Assembly: GCF_003201105.1 (NCBI RefSeq)
Contig: NZ_QICJ01000008.1
Span: forward strand, 186,001-250,000
Origin: Dyella sp. AtDHG13
GTDB lineage: Bacteria; Pseudomonadota; Gammaproteobacteria; Xanthomonadales; Rhodanobacteraceae
Direction of reading: 5' to 3'
Length of the DNA stretch: 64,000 bases
The position numbers were made by a program, and so were the translations under genes. Shown piece by piece: positions 1 to 10,765 of the stretch (its first letter is position 1; every line of letters starts with the position of its first letter). Below the pieces are notes generated by a model that saw nothing but the letters and a program-made list of their open reading frames with translations, was not told the origin of the DNA and ran no database searches.

Positions 1-129
1 CAAGTGATGCGCTAATGACGGCTAAAGAACAAAACAGCGAGGCAAGGCCGCACTCACCATCGTAAAGTTGGCAATGCGCCATAAAGACAGCACCGCCCCG
101 CGTCCAACAAGAGCGAGAAAAACCAACCC
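1..129. other. Non-coding margin downstream of the first RND permease gene
   Basis: No credible coding frame, RNA gene or clear terminator hairpin is visible in these 129 bases. They lie 3' of the minus-strand RND permease gene. Any membrane-fusion partner of the pump would have to lie beyond this edge or elsewhere in the genome. Confidence 0.5.
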
Positions 130-3100
130 TCACCCCGCCGCCATCTGCGCCTTCAACGCGCGCTTCGCCGCTTTCTTCTCGCGACGTTTCTCCTTGCGGA
201 TCTTGCGATCGTAATTCCACAGATAGATCGCCGGCGTGCTCAGCAAGGTCAGCAGCTGCGACACCAGCAGGCCACCCACGATGGCTACGCCCAGCGGCTG
301 GCGCATTTCCGAGCCCACGCCGAAGCCGATGGCCAGCGGCAGCGCCGCGCCCATCGCCACGAGGGTGGTCATCGTGATCGGGCGGAAGCGCACCAGGGCG
401 GCTTCCTTGATCGCGTCGGGTGGCGACAGGCCGCGTTCGCGTTGCGCGACGAGGGCGAAGTCCACCATCAGGATCGCGTTTTTCTTCACGATGCCGATCA
501 GCATCAGGATCGCGATGATCGCCATCAGGGTGAGCTGTGTCTGCGTCACCAGCATGGCGAGGAAGGCGCCCATGCCTGCGGCCGGCAGGGTGGAAAGGAT
601 GGTCAGCGGGTGGCCCAGGCTTTCGTAGAGGATGCCGAGCACGATGTACATCGCCACGATGGCGCCGATGAGCAGCACCATGCCGTTGCTCTTGGCCTGC
701 TGCAGGCGCTGGTTCTGGCCGGTCCATTCCACGCGCACGCCTTCGGGCAGGCCCGCGAGGATCGCAGCGTTGCTCACCAGGCGCGTGCCCACGTCCTGCG
801 ACACGTCCTTGGCCAGGTTGTAGGTGATGGTCGAGGCTTCCAGCTGGTTGTGGTGGCGGATGCGCATCGGGCTCATGTTGGGCTCGATATGCGCGATGGC
901 GGACAGCGGGATCATTTCCGCCTTCGCGTTGCGCACGCGCACGTTGAGCAGGGTCTCGGGGCTCAGCGAGGTGGCGGAGCTGGAGGTCAGCACCACCCAG
1001 TACTGGTTGATGTCCGAGTAGATGATCGACACCTGCCGCTGGCCGAACGAGTTGAACAGCGCGGTGTCCACGTCGCCCATGGTCACGCCCAGGCGGCTGG
1101 CGGCGTTGCGGTCCACCTTCAGCTTCTGCTGCTTGCCGACCAGGTCGAAGTTGCTGCCGACGTCGCGGAACTCCTTCATCTTGCGCATCTGCTGCACCAT
1201 CTTCAGCGTCCACGGCTGCAGGTCTTCGCCGTTGCTGCCGATGAGCTGGAATTCGTAGGCGCCGCCCTTGTCGCCGCTGCCGCCGCCGCCGAGGAACTGC
1301 ACCAGGCTCAGCGACACGCGGATGCCGGGAAGCTGGTCGTACTGCTTGGCGAGGCGCTCCATCACCACCTTGGCGCTGTCGTGGCGATCGTTGGGGCCGC
1401 TGCCCTTGGGCTTGAGGTCTACGAACATGCTGCCGGAGTTGCCCACCGCGCCGGTGCCGTCGTTGCCGCCCAGCGTGGTGAGCACGTCGAGCACGGCCGG
1501 GTCCTTCTTCATGATGTCGGCGGCCTTCTGCGCCTGCGTCGCCATCAGCGTGGGCGAGATGTTGGCGTCCGCGCGGATGTCGCCCTGGATCATGCCGATG
1601 TCTTCCTCGGGCATGAAGTTACCGCCGGCGGTCGCCACCACGGCGGCGCCCAGCGCGAAGGTGGCCAGCAGCAGGATGATCGGCTGCCAGCGCATCAGCC
1701 GGCGATGGCGCATGGCCCAGTCCAGGCCGCGCTCGTACACGCGCTGCACGCCCTTGTCGAAGCGCTCCAGCGCCTGCTCCACGCGGCCCGGCGTGCGCTC
1801 GCCCGGCTCCTCGTGCTTGAGGAACTTGCCGCACAGCGCCGGCGTCAGCGTGAGCGACACGATGGCCGAGATCACCACCGCCACCGCCAGCGTCACCGAG
1901 AACTCGCGCAGCAGCTTGATCAGCATGTTGTTGCCGAACAGCAGCGGCGCGAACACCGCCACCAGCGACAGGGTGATCGACACCACGGTGAAGCCGATCT
2001 CGCGCACGCCCATCAGGGCGGCCTGCAGTGGCGGCTCGCCGTGTTCCATGTGGCGCACGATGTTCTCGATCACCACGATGGCGTCGTCCACCACGAAGCC
2101 GATGCACAGCACCAGCGCCACCAGCGACAGCGTGTTGAGCGTGTAGCCCAGCGCCAGCATCACCACGAAGGCGCCGGCCAGCGACAGCGGCACGCTCAGC
2201 GAGGCGATCAGCGTGGGGCGCAGGCGGCGCAGGAACACCAGCATCACCAGCACCACCATGGCGATACTGATCAGCAGCGCCACTTCCACTTCATGCAACG
2301 CGGACTTGGTGGTGGTGGTGAGGTCGAAGATCGGCGTGATCTGCACGTCGGCCGGCAGCCACTGGCGGAACTCCGGCAGGCGGCGGCGGATCTCGTCCAC
2401 CGTCTCCACCGCATTCGCCTCGGGGCGCTTGCTGATCTGCATCGCCACCGTGGACTGCGCGTTGAACCACGCGCCCTGGTAGATGTCCTGCTGGCCGCTG
2501 TACACCTTGGCCACGTCCGACAGCCGCACGGGCGCGCCGTGGCGGGTGGCCACGAGCACGTTGGCGAAATCGGCGGCCTCGCGCAGGCCGTCGTTGGCCG
2601 TCACCGTCATCTGCGTGCGGCCGTCGGTGAGCACGCCCTGCGGCGAGGTCACGTTGGCCGCGATCAGCGCATTGCTGACGTCGTTGGCGGTAAGCCCCTT
2701 GGCCGCCAGCGCATTGATGTCCAGCTCCACGCGCACCGCGTGCGGCGTGCCGCCGAACACCTGCACCTGCGCCACGCCGGGGATCTGCGCCACGGCGGGC
2801 TTGAGCAGCGTATCGGTCAGGTCGTACAGCTTGTCCTGCGGAAGCCCGGTCGAGGTGAGCGAGACCAGCAGGATGGGAATCTGCGAGGTGTCGAACTTGA
2901 AGTACTGCGGCGGCGTGGGCAGCACCGGCAAATCCGCCTGCGCCGCGTTGATGGCGGCCTGCACGTCGCGCGCCGCCTGGTCGGCCGTGCGGTCGAAGGT
3001 GAAGCGCACCTGGATCGAGGCCGTGCCCTCCGCCGCGTTGCCGTACATGTCGTCGATGCCGGGAATGCGGCCGACATGGCGCTCCAGCGGCGCCAGCACG

Positions 3101-3297
3101 GTGGACGCCATGGTCTGCGCGCTCGCCCCCGGCATCTGCGCCACGATGTACACGCCGGGGAATTCCAGCGACGGCAGCGCCGCCACGCCCAGCAGGCGGT
3201 ACGCGAAGACACCCGCCAAAAGCAGGCCCAAGGCCAGCAGCGAGGTGCCCACGGGTCGGCGGATCAGGGGGGCGAAAATATTCACTCGGGTTTCCAT
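130..3297 (-). CDS. RND multidrug efflux permease (HAE1 family, MdtC/AcrB-like), distal copy
   Basis: Inner-membrane, proton-driven pump protomer of the HAE1 RND family, which exports drugs, detergents or similar amphiphiles through a fusion protein and a TolC-like channel. The 1055 residues match the family length. The first transmembrane helix follows the N-terminal IRRPVGTSLLALGL stretch. The proton-relay pair lies in IGFVVDDAIVVIEN near residue 405, and the helix-10 lysine in IGIVKKNAILMVDF. Both large periplasmic loops are present. It is the second of two tandem paralogues (next upstream 3492-6647), an arrangement like mdtB-mdtC. No membrane-fusion gene is visible beside the pair. The ATG at 3297 gives a full-length N-terminus. 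Substrate is unknown. Confidence 0.93.
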   Translation of the reverse strand: METRVNIFAPLIRRPVGTSLLALGLLLAGVFAYRLLGVAALPSLEFPGVYIVAQMPGASAQTMASTVLAPLERHVGRIPGIDDMYGNAAEGTASIQVRFTFDRTADQAARDVQAAINAAQADLPVLPTPPQYFKFDTSQIPILLVSLTSTGLPQDKLYDLTDTLLKPAVAQIPGVAQVQVFGGTPHAVRVELDINALAAKGLTANDVSNALIAANVTSPQGVLTDGRTQMTVTANDGLREAADFANVLVATRHGAPVRLSDVAKVYSGQQDIYQGAWFNAQSTVAMQISKRPEANAVETVDEIRRRLPEFRQWLPADVQITPIFDLTTTTKSALHEVEVALLISIAMVVLVMLVFLRRLRPTLIASLSVPLSLAGAFVVMLALGYTLNTLSLVALVLCIGFVVDDAIVVIENIVRHMEHGEPPLQAALMGVREIGFTVVSITLSLVAVFAPLLFGNNMLIKLLREFSVTLAVAVVISAIVSLTLTPALCGKFLKHEEPGERTPGRVEQALERFDKGVQRVYERGLDWAMRHRRLMRWQPIILLLATFALGAAVVATAGGNFMPEEDIGMIQGDIRADANISPTLMATQAQKAADIMKKDPAVLDVLTTLGGNDGTGAVGNSGSMFVDLKPKGSGPNDRHDSAKVVMERLAKQYDQLPGIRVSLSLVQFLGGGGSGDKGGAYEFQLIGSNGEDLQPWTLKMVQQMRKMKEFRDVGSNFDLVGKQQKLKVDRNAASRLGVTMGDVDTALFNSFGQRQVSIIYSDINQYWVVLTSSSATSLSPETLLNVRVRNAKAEMIPLSAIAHIEPNMSPMRIRHHNQLEASTITYNLAKDVSQDVGTRLVSNAAILAGLPEGVRVEWTGQNQRLQQAKSNGMVLLIGAIVAMYIVLGILYESLGHPLTILSTLPAAGMGAFLAMLVTQTQLTLMAIIAILMLIGIVKKNAILMVDFALVAQRERGLSPPDAIKEAALVRFRPITMTTLVAMGAALPLAIGFGVGSEMRQPLGVAIVGGLLVSQLLTLLSTPAIYLWNYDRKIRKEKRREKKAAKRALKAQMAAG

Positions 3298-3389
3298 ACC
3301 GGTTAGGGCTGCGCGCGCCCGTCACCCAGGCAGACCATCAGCGCGGGCACACGTTCACGCAAGCAAGGCGAAAGGCCCAGACATGCTGC

Positions 3390-3433
3390 TCTTTATGCCT
3401 GTGGGGGCGGGAAAGGCGAATGTGCCTGAAGTC
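3390..3433 (-). promoter_or_regulatory. Promoter-like block upstream of the distal RND gene (copy 1)
   Basis: The + strand reads CTTTATGC at 3391-3398 and GGCGAATGTGCC at 3415-3426, followed by a base and GAAGT. The same elements, at nearly the same spacing, recur upstream of the other RND gene at 6726-6766. On the minus strand this gives TTCGCC, about 17 bases, then CATAAA, a plausible -35/-10 pair about 100 bases before the start codon. Conservation inside otherwise diverged flanks is what supports function; the sigma factor is an inference. Confidence 0.4.
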
Positions 3434-3491
3434 GGTCCGTGCCGAAAGGCAGGGGGCGAAAAATGGGACGAGGATGACGCGCTTGGGGCGG

Positions 3492-6400
3492 TTAGCCCGC
3501 CGCCGGCTGGGCCTTCAGCGCCCGCTTCGCCGCGCGCCGCGCCCGTCTCGCCTCCTTGCGTTGCTTGCGATCGTCGTTCCACAGGTAGATCGCCGGCGTG
3601 CTCAGCAGGGTCAGTAGCTGCGACACCAGCAGGCCGCCCACGATGGCCACGCCCAGCGGCTGGCGCAGTTCCGAGCCGATGCCGAAACCGATGGCCAGCG
3701 GCAGCGCCGCGCCCATCGCCACCAGGGTAGTCATGGTGATCGGGCGGAAGCGCACCAGCGCGGCCTCGCGGATGGCGTCCGGCGGCGAGCGGCCGTGTTC
3801 GCGTTGCGCCACCAGGGCGAAGTCCACCATCAGGATCGCGTTCTTCTTCACGATGCCGATCAGCATCAGGATGGCGATGATCGCCATCAGCGACATCGGT
3901 GTGCCCGTGACCAGCATGGCCAGGAAGGCGCCGGCGCCGGCGGCCGGCAGGGTCGAGAGAATCGTCAGCGGATGGCCCAGGCTCTCGTACAGGATGCCGA
4001 GCACGATGTACATGGCGAGGATGGAGCCCAGCAGGAGCACGTTGGCGTTCGAGCGCGTCTCCTCCAGGTTCTTGGCCTCGCCGGAGTAGCCGAGCTGGAC
4101 ACCGGCGGGCAGGCGGGCGTCGTCCACGATGCGGTTGATCAGCGCCGTCGCCTTGTCCTGCGTCATGCCCTGCTCGATGTTGTAGTAGATCTGCGTCGCT
4201 TCGAGCTGGTTGGTGTGGATCACGAACGATGGCGTGACGGCCGGCGAAATGCGCGCCACCGCCGACAGCGGCACCATGCTGCCGGTGTCGCTGCGGACGT
4301 AGGTGTTGAGCAAGGTGTCCGGGCTCAGCGAACGCTCGGCGGACGATGTCAGCACCACCCAGTACTGGTTGATGTTGAAGTAGATGATCGACACCTGCCG
4401 CTGGCCGAACGCGTTGTACAGCGCCGAGTCGATGTTGCCCATGCTCAGGTGCAGACGCCCGGCCGCGAGCCGGTCGACGGTGAGCATCTGCTGCTTGTCC
4501 ACATCGTCGTAGTCGCTGCTGACGTCGCGGAACTCCTTGTGCTGACGCATCAGCTGCGTGACCTTGTACGCCCACGGTTGCAGGTCGATGTTGTCGCTGC
4601 TGATCAGCTGGAAGCTTTGGCTGCCCCGGTTGGTGTTGTCGTTGTCGTTGAAGAAGCCGATGGAATTGAGCGCGACGTGCAGCTCGGGCAGCTTCTCATA
4701 CGCCTTGTTCAATCGGGTGATGATGTCCTTGACCGATTCGGCGCGCATGCCTGGCCCGTGCCCCTTGGGTTTGAGATCCACGAACATGGTCGCCTGGTTG
4801 CCCACCGCGCCGCCGGCGTTGTCGCTGCCGAGAAAGGTGGTGACGTCGCGCACGGCGGGGTCCGCGACCATGATCGCCGCCGCCTTCTTCGCGCGCTCGG
4901 CCATCAAGGTAGGCGAGATGTTGGTGTCGGCGCGCACGTCGCCCTGGATCATGCCGATGTCCTCCTTCGGCATGAAGTCGAAGCCATACAGCTTCACCAC
5001 GGCGACGGCCATGCCGACGGTCAGGGTGAGCAGGATGAGCGGCTGCCAGCGCATCAATCGCCGATGGCGCATGGCCCAGTCCAGCGCGCGCTCGTACACG
5101 TGGTGCAGGCCGCGGTCGAAGCGCGCCAGCGCCCGCTCCATGCGGTTGGGCGTGCGGTCGCCCGCGTTCTCCAGCGTCAGGAAGCGGCCGCACAACGCCG
5201 GCGTCAGGGTGAGCGAGATCACGGCGGAGATCACCACCGCCGCCGTCAGTGTCACCGAGAACTCGCGCAGCAGCATGGTGAATTGGTTGTTGCCGAACAG
5301 CAGCGGCGCGAACACCGCGATCAGCGACAGCGTGATCGACACCACGGTGAAGCCGATCTCCTTCACGCCATCGAGCGAGGCCTGCAGTGGCGGCGAGCCG
5401 TGCTCCATGTGGCGCACGATGTTCTCGATCACCACGATGGCGTCATCCACCACGAAGCCGATGCACAGCACCAGCGCCACCAGCGACAGCGTGTTGAGCG
5501 TGAAGCCCAGCATCCACATCACGGTGAATGCGCCCGCCAGCGACAGCGGCACGCTCAGCATGGCGATCAGCGTGGGCCCGACCCGGCGAAGGAACACCAG
5601 CATCACCGCCGCCACCAGCAGCACGCTAAGCAGCAGGGCCACTTCCACTTCGTGCAACGCGGACTTGGTGGTCTGGGTAAGGTCGAAGATCGGCGTGATC
5701 TGCAGGTCCGCCGGCAGCCACGCGCGCATCTGCGGCAGCTTGGCGCGCACCGCGTCGGCGGTGGCCACGGCGTTCGCTTCGGGGCGTTTGCTGATGCGGA
5801 TGGCCACGGCGCGGTGATCGTTGAACCACGCCGCCTGGTATTCGTCCTGCTGGCCCGTGGTGACCTTGGCCAGGTCCGCCAGCCGCACCGGCGCGCCCTT
5901 CTGCACGGCGATCAGCAGGTTGCCGAACTCCTGCGGCGTGCTCAGCGCGTCGGTGGCCGCCACCGTCATCTGCGTGCGGCCGTCGCTCAGCGCGCCCTCC
6001 GGCGACGTGACGTTGGCCGCGCGCAGCACGTTCGCCACGTCGTTGGCGGTCAGGCCCTTGGCCGCCAGCGCCGCCGTGTTGAGTTCCACGCGCACCGCCT
6101 TCGGCCGGCCGCCGATCACGCGCACCTGCGCCACGCCGGGAATCTGCGAGATGGCGGGATTGAGCAGCGTGTCGGCCAGGTCGTAGAGCTTGTCCGGCGG
6201 CAGCGTGTTGGAGGTGAGCGACAGCAGCAGGACGGGAATGTTGGCGGTGTTGAACTTGTAGTAGCGCGGCGGAATGGGAATGCCCGGCGGCAGGTCGGCC
6301 ATGCTCGCGTTGATGGCGGCCTGCACGTCGCGCGCGACCTTGTCGGTGTTGTTGCCGAAGTTGAAGATGATGCGCACCGAGGTCGAGCCGTCATTGCTCT

Positions 6401-6647
6401 CCGAATGCATCTCCTTGATGCCGGGGATGCGTCCCAGGTGGCGTTCCAGCGGCGCTGCGACCGTCGCCGCCATGGTTTGCGCGTTGGCGCCGGGCAGCTC
6501 GGTGTAGACCACCATGCCCGGAAATTCCAGCGACGGCAGCGCGGCCACGCCCAGCAGCAGATACGCCCAGAAGCCCGCCAGCGCGAGCCCCAGCGCCAGT
6601 ACCGAGGCACCGATGGGGCGACGTATCAATGGCGCGAAGAAATTCAT
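3492..6647 (-). CDS. RND multidrug efflux permease (HAE1 family, MdtB/AcrB-like), proximal copy
   Basis: Second HAE1-type RND permease, 1051 residues, colinear with and strongly similar to the downstream copy at 130-3297; for example both contain DDAIVVIENIVRHMEHG, with the Asp pair near residue 401, and IGIVKKNAILMVDF. Family knowledge makes it an inner-membrane proton/drug antiporter subunit. Adjacent paralogues of this kind (MdtB/MdtC) can form mixed trimers, so a heteromeric pump is a reasonable inference. The Ala/Lys-rich tail (RRAAKRALKAQ) is shared by both copies, which suggests tandem duplication. The start ATG at 6647 precedes the first membrane helix directly. No fusion-protein gene lies upstream; the next upstream gene is a dioxygenase. 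Confidence 0.93.
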   Translation of the reverse strand: MNFFAPLIRRPIGASVLALGLALAGFWAYLLLGVAALPSLEFPGMVVYTELPGANAQTMAATVAAPLERHLGRIPGIKEMHSESNDGSTSVRIIFNFGNNTDKVARDVQAAINASMADLPPGIPIPPRYYKFNTANIPVLLLSLTSNTLPPDKLYDLADTLLNPAISQIPGVAQVRVIGGRPKAVRVELNTAALAAKGLTANDVANVLRAANVTSPEGALSDGRTQMTVAATDALSTPQEFGNLLIAVQKGAPVRLADLAKVTTGQQDEYQAAWFNDHRAVAIRISKRPEANAVATADAVRAKLPQMRAWLPADLQITPIFDLTQTTKSALHEVEVALLLSVLLVAAVMLVFLRRVGPTLIAMLSVPLSLAGAFTVMWMLGFTLNTLSLVALVLCIGFVVDDAIVVIENIVRHMEHGSPPLQASLDGVKEIGFTVVSITLSLIAVFAPLLFGNNQFTMLLREFSVTLTAAVVISAVISLTLTPALCGRFLTLENAGDRTPNRMERALARFDRGLHHVYERALDWAMRHRRLMRWQPLILLTLTVGMAVAVVKLYGFDFMPKEDIGMIQGDVRADTNISPTLMAERAKKAAAIMVADPAVRDVTTFLGSDNAGGAVGNQATMFVDLKPKGHGPGMRAESVKDIITRLNKAYEKLPELHVALNSIGFFNDNDNTNRGSQSFQLISSDNIDLQPWAYKVTQLMRQHKEFRDVSSDYDDVDKQQMLTVDRLAAGRLHLSMGNIDSALYNAFGQRQVSIIYFNINQYWVVLTSSAERSLSPDTLLNTYVRSDTGSMVPLSAVARISPAVTPSFVIHTNQLEATQIYYNIEQGMTQDKATALINRIVDDARLPAGVQLGYSGEAKNLEETRSNANVLLLGSILAMYIVLGILYESLGHPLTILSTLPAAGAGAFLAMLVTGTPMSLMAIIAILMLIGIVKKNAILMVDFALVAQREHGRSPPDAIREAALVRFRPITMTTLVAMGAALPLAIGFGIGSELRQPLGVAIVGGLLVSQLLTLLSTPAIYLWNDDRKQRKEARRARRAAKRALKAQPAAG

Positions 6648-6725
6648 GGCGTGTCGACCATCGAGATAGCGCGCCCCTGCCCGTGCCCTGTGAGCGGAGC
6701 GCTACCGCGCAGCCGCTCCCACGCC

Positions 6726-6766
6726 CTTTATGCACGCAAACGCGCGCCGGCGAATGTGCCGGAAGT
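6726..6766 (-). promoter_or_regulatory. Promoter-like block upstream of the proximal RND gene (copy 2)
   Basis: Second copy of the CTTTATGC ... GGCGAATGTGCC .. GAAGT arrangement (6726-6733, 6749-6760, 6762-6766 on the + strand). On the minus strand it reads TTCGCC, 16 bases, CATAAA, about 80-100 bases before the RND start at 6647. Confidence 0.4.
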
Positions 6767-6825
6767 AGTCGATGGCGAGGCTTTGCGTTTCGCCTTCCGT
6801 GAAACGCCATGCACCCTACCGTGGA

Positions 6826-7671
6826 TTAACCATAGGGCCGCTCGCGCACCCATTTGGTCATGATCCATTTCTCCCCGCGCGCCACCGGCATGCCGCCATG
6901 CAGCGTCAGCGGATCGAGCAGGCCGCCGGCATCTCGATAGGCGAAGTACAGGCCCATGCCGCGCCGGGGAAAGCACGTGAAGCCGACGTCAGGAAATGTG
7001 GTGCCGCCTCCGGCTTCCACGTCGTTCAGATACATGATCAAGGTGGCGCAGCGCTGGCCGCCCTGCGTCACGTGGCGCGTGCTCCCCGCTTCCCCGGGCG
7101 GGAAATAATCGTAGTGCGGCCGGTATTCGCCGCCCTGCTGGTAGTGCAGCACCTGCAAGCCTTCGCCGTGCGCTACCGGTTCGCCCATCAGTTGCGCCAG
7201 TCGCCGTTCCACGCGCGACACCAGCGGCGTCTGGCCGCGTTCGAAGAACATGCTCTTGCTGCTGCGCGAATGAATGGTGCGCGCGACGCCATCGGCGGGA
7301 TCGACCACGGTGGACTGCGTCATGCGGTTCCTGGACAACGTGATGAAGGCCTTGCATTCCTCGTCGGAAAGCACGCCATCGAGCACGGCCACGGCAGGGC
7401 GTTCCAGGCGGGCAACCATGCGTATGGCATGCCCCTCGATGTGCACGCGGTTGCTCGATGACAGCGCGAAGCGTGGCGACCAGCAATGGCATGCATCGCT
7501 TTCGTCGCCGGGTTCGCCATTGGCCGCCCGCCCTTCGGCGACGCGCTGGATGCTTTCCATTGCCAGCACGGGATCGATCCGTTCGTGGATCATCACCGAC
7601 ACCATGGATTCGACGGTGCATCCGCGCTTGAGGTTGTCGCGAATCCAGTCCTGCCAGGCTTCATCGAGCAT
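6826..7671 (-). CDS. 2-oxoglutarate/Fe(II) dioxygenase, prolyl 4-hydroxylase-like
   Basis: A 281-residue protein with a C-terminal P4Hc double-stranded beta-helix. The HxD iron ligands are H186 and D188 (HYDYF), the distal His is H258 (TLHGG), and K268 (EKW) is the likely 2-oxoglutarate anchor. The first half is helical and has no recognised domain. The family hydroxylates peptidyl proline or related substrates in an Fe(II)-, O2- and 2-oxoglutarate-dependent reaction. There is no signal peptide, so it acts in the cytoplasm. ATG at 7671 is chosen because a longer in-frame extension merely reads through the preceding GH19 gene. It lies 62 bp downstream of that gene on the same strand, at the end of the chitinase/secretion cluster, whose products contain long proline-rich segments; these are candidate substrates (inference). 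Confidence 0.85.
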   Translation of the reverse strand: MLDEAWQDWIRDNLKRGCTVESMVSVMIHERIDPVLAMESIQRVAEGRAANGEPGDESDACHCWSPRFALSSSNRVHIEGHAIRMVARLERPAVAVLDGVLSDEECKAFITLSRNRMTQSTVVDPADGVARTIHSRSSKSMFFERGQTPLVSRVERRLAQLMGEPVAHGEGLQVLHYQQGGEYRPHYDYFPPGEAGSTRHVTQGGQRCATLIMYLNDVEAGGGTTFPDVGFTCFPRRGMGLYFAYRDAGGLLDPLTLHGGMPVARGEKWIMTKWVRERPYG

Positions 7672-7696
7672 GAGTGTTCCCCTGTCGCGTTGAGCG

Positions 7697-7724
7697 GCGC
7701 GGGCGGCGCGTGGGCCGCCCGCGC
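7697..7724 (-). terminator. GC-rich hairpin between the GH19 gene and the dioxygenase
   Basis: A perfect 11-bp stem (7697-7707 with 7714-7724) closes a 6-base loop. No T-run follows on the minus strand, so it is not a classical intrinsic terminator. It may attenuate transcription or protect the 3' end of the upstream messenger. Confidence 0.4.
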
Positions 7725-7733
7725 GCAGAGCAG

Positions 7734-9806
<2,073 letters not shown>

Positions 9807-9891
9807 GGCGAACCTCGGCTAAGGGAAACGAAAAACCGTCATGACGGGCCCGTTGTTCCTGCGTGTGCCACGGTCGGTAGCGCTGGCGCGC

Positions 9892-10368
9892 CTAGCGCTG
9901 CACGTTCCCTCCCCCTCCTGGATAGTGGGCAAACTTCCAGTCGGCATAACTCTGTTGATGCGCGAAGTTGGCGTACTCGTCGTCGAAGCCGTCCTGTTTG
10001 AGCGGCACGCCATCGGCGCGGCTGTACACGCCGAACAGCTCGCCGTGCGGGCCGCGTATCAACTCCCAATCCCCCGACGTCATCGGGTCCACGTACGCCT
10101 GCCGCAGAAAGCGGCGCACATAGGGCACGCGGGGATCGGAAAGCAGGTCGTGCAGGCGCGTGGGAAAACGCTTGTCCTTGTCCACGTCCACGTAGGCCTT
10201 GATGGCCTGCCGGATGGCGTTGCCGACGACGAGCAGGTCGTGCTCGTTCTCGCGCCGCACTTCCGTCGTCCAGATCGTGCCTATGCGCCCCAGGTAGATG
10301 GCCATGATGGCGACGGCCGCAATGGCCCAGAGGAAGTTGAAACCGCGCTGGCGTGACCGGCTTCCCAT
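9892..10368 (-). CDS. Minor pseudopilin-like protein without the conserved Glu5
   Basis: A 158-residue protein with a short basic leader, RQRG, followed by FNFLWAIAAVAIMAIYLG. This has the layout of a type IV prepilin leader and N-terminal helix, but the residue at mature position 5 is Trp, not Glu. The C-terminal half (VDPMTSGDWELIRGPHGELFGVYS) resembles the GspG fold, as in the two pseudopilins just upstream. It would sit in the inner membrane and pseudopilus after cleavage by a prepilin peptidase encoded elsewhere. ATG at 10368 is 4 bases past the stop of the preceding gene, indicating coupling. Loss of Glu5 is known for the tip pseudopilin GspK, so a tip or initiation role is possible (inference). 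Confidence 0.72.
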   Translation of the reverse strand: MGSRSRQRGFNFLWAIAAVAIMAIYLGRIGTIWTTEVRRENEHDLLVVGNAIRQAIKAYVDVDKDKRFPTRLHDLLSDPRVPYVRRFLRQAYVDPMTSGDWELIRGPHGELFGVYSRADGVPLKQDGFDDEYANFAHQQSYADWKFAHYPGGGGNVQR

Positions 10369-10372
10369 GGCG

Positions 10373-10765
10373 TCACCACCACGTCCGGTATTCGGTGCCA
10401 TCGCTGGCCTTGCCCGGCGCGCCGCTGTGCACGTCATACACGCCGGTGCCGCCGTCCGGCGGCGGGGTGACTTTCCAGCTGGTGGCGTTGCCGGTGAGCG
10501 TGTCCTTGGGAATCTCCCGCAGATAACGACGCTCGACCAGCTCCTTGAGCGAATCGGGATAGCGGCGCTGGTCCGCATGGAAGTGATCGATCGATTCGCG
10601 CATGCTCGCCAGGTTCTGGCGAAGCACGGTTTCCTTGGCCTTGTCCACTTGCTCGAAATAACGCGGCACCACCAGCGTGAGCAGCGCGGCGATGATCGCC
10701 AGCACGACGAGAAGTTCGATCAGGGTGAACGCATGTTCCTGTCGTCGCGTCATGTCGGTCACCAT
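10373..10765 (-). CDS. GspG-like minor pseudopilin
   Basis: A 130-residue pseudopilin. The leader is followed by FTLIELLVVLAIIAALL with Glu at mature position 5. The globular part carries LREIPKDTLTG and an ending YDVHSGAPGKASDGTEYRTWW, which is GspG-like. It is processed by a prepilin peptidase (none encoded in the window) and incorporated in the pseudopilus. The start is either the ATG at 10765, overlapping the stop of the preceding gene, or the ATG four codons later at 10753; both leave the leader intact. It is the second of three small pseudopilin genes between the secretin and the GH19 gene. Confidence 0.82.
   Translation of the reverse strand: MVTDMTRRQEHAFTLIELLVVLAIIAALLTLVVPRYFEQVDKAKETVLRQNLASMRESIDHFHADQRRYPDSLKELVERRYLREIPKDTLTGNATSWKVTPPPDGGTGVYDVHSGAPGKASDGTEYRTWW

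Noticed and set aside
442-6863. Very long open frames on the + strand opposite the two RND genes (over 900 codons each), rich in His, Gln, Arg and Ala
   Set aside because: They mirror the codon structure of high-GC genes on the other strand, have no recognisable domains and odd composition. The RND permeases on the minus strand are certain.
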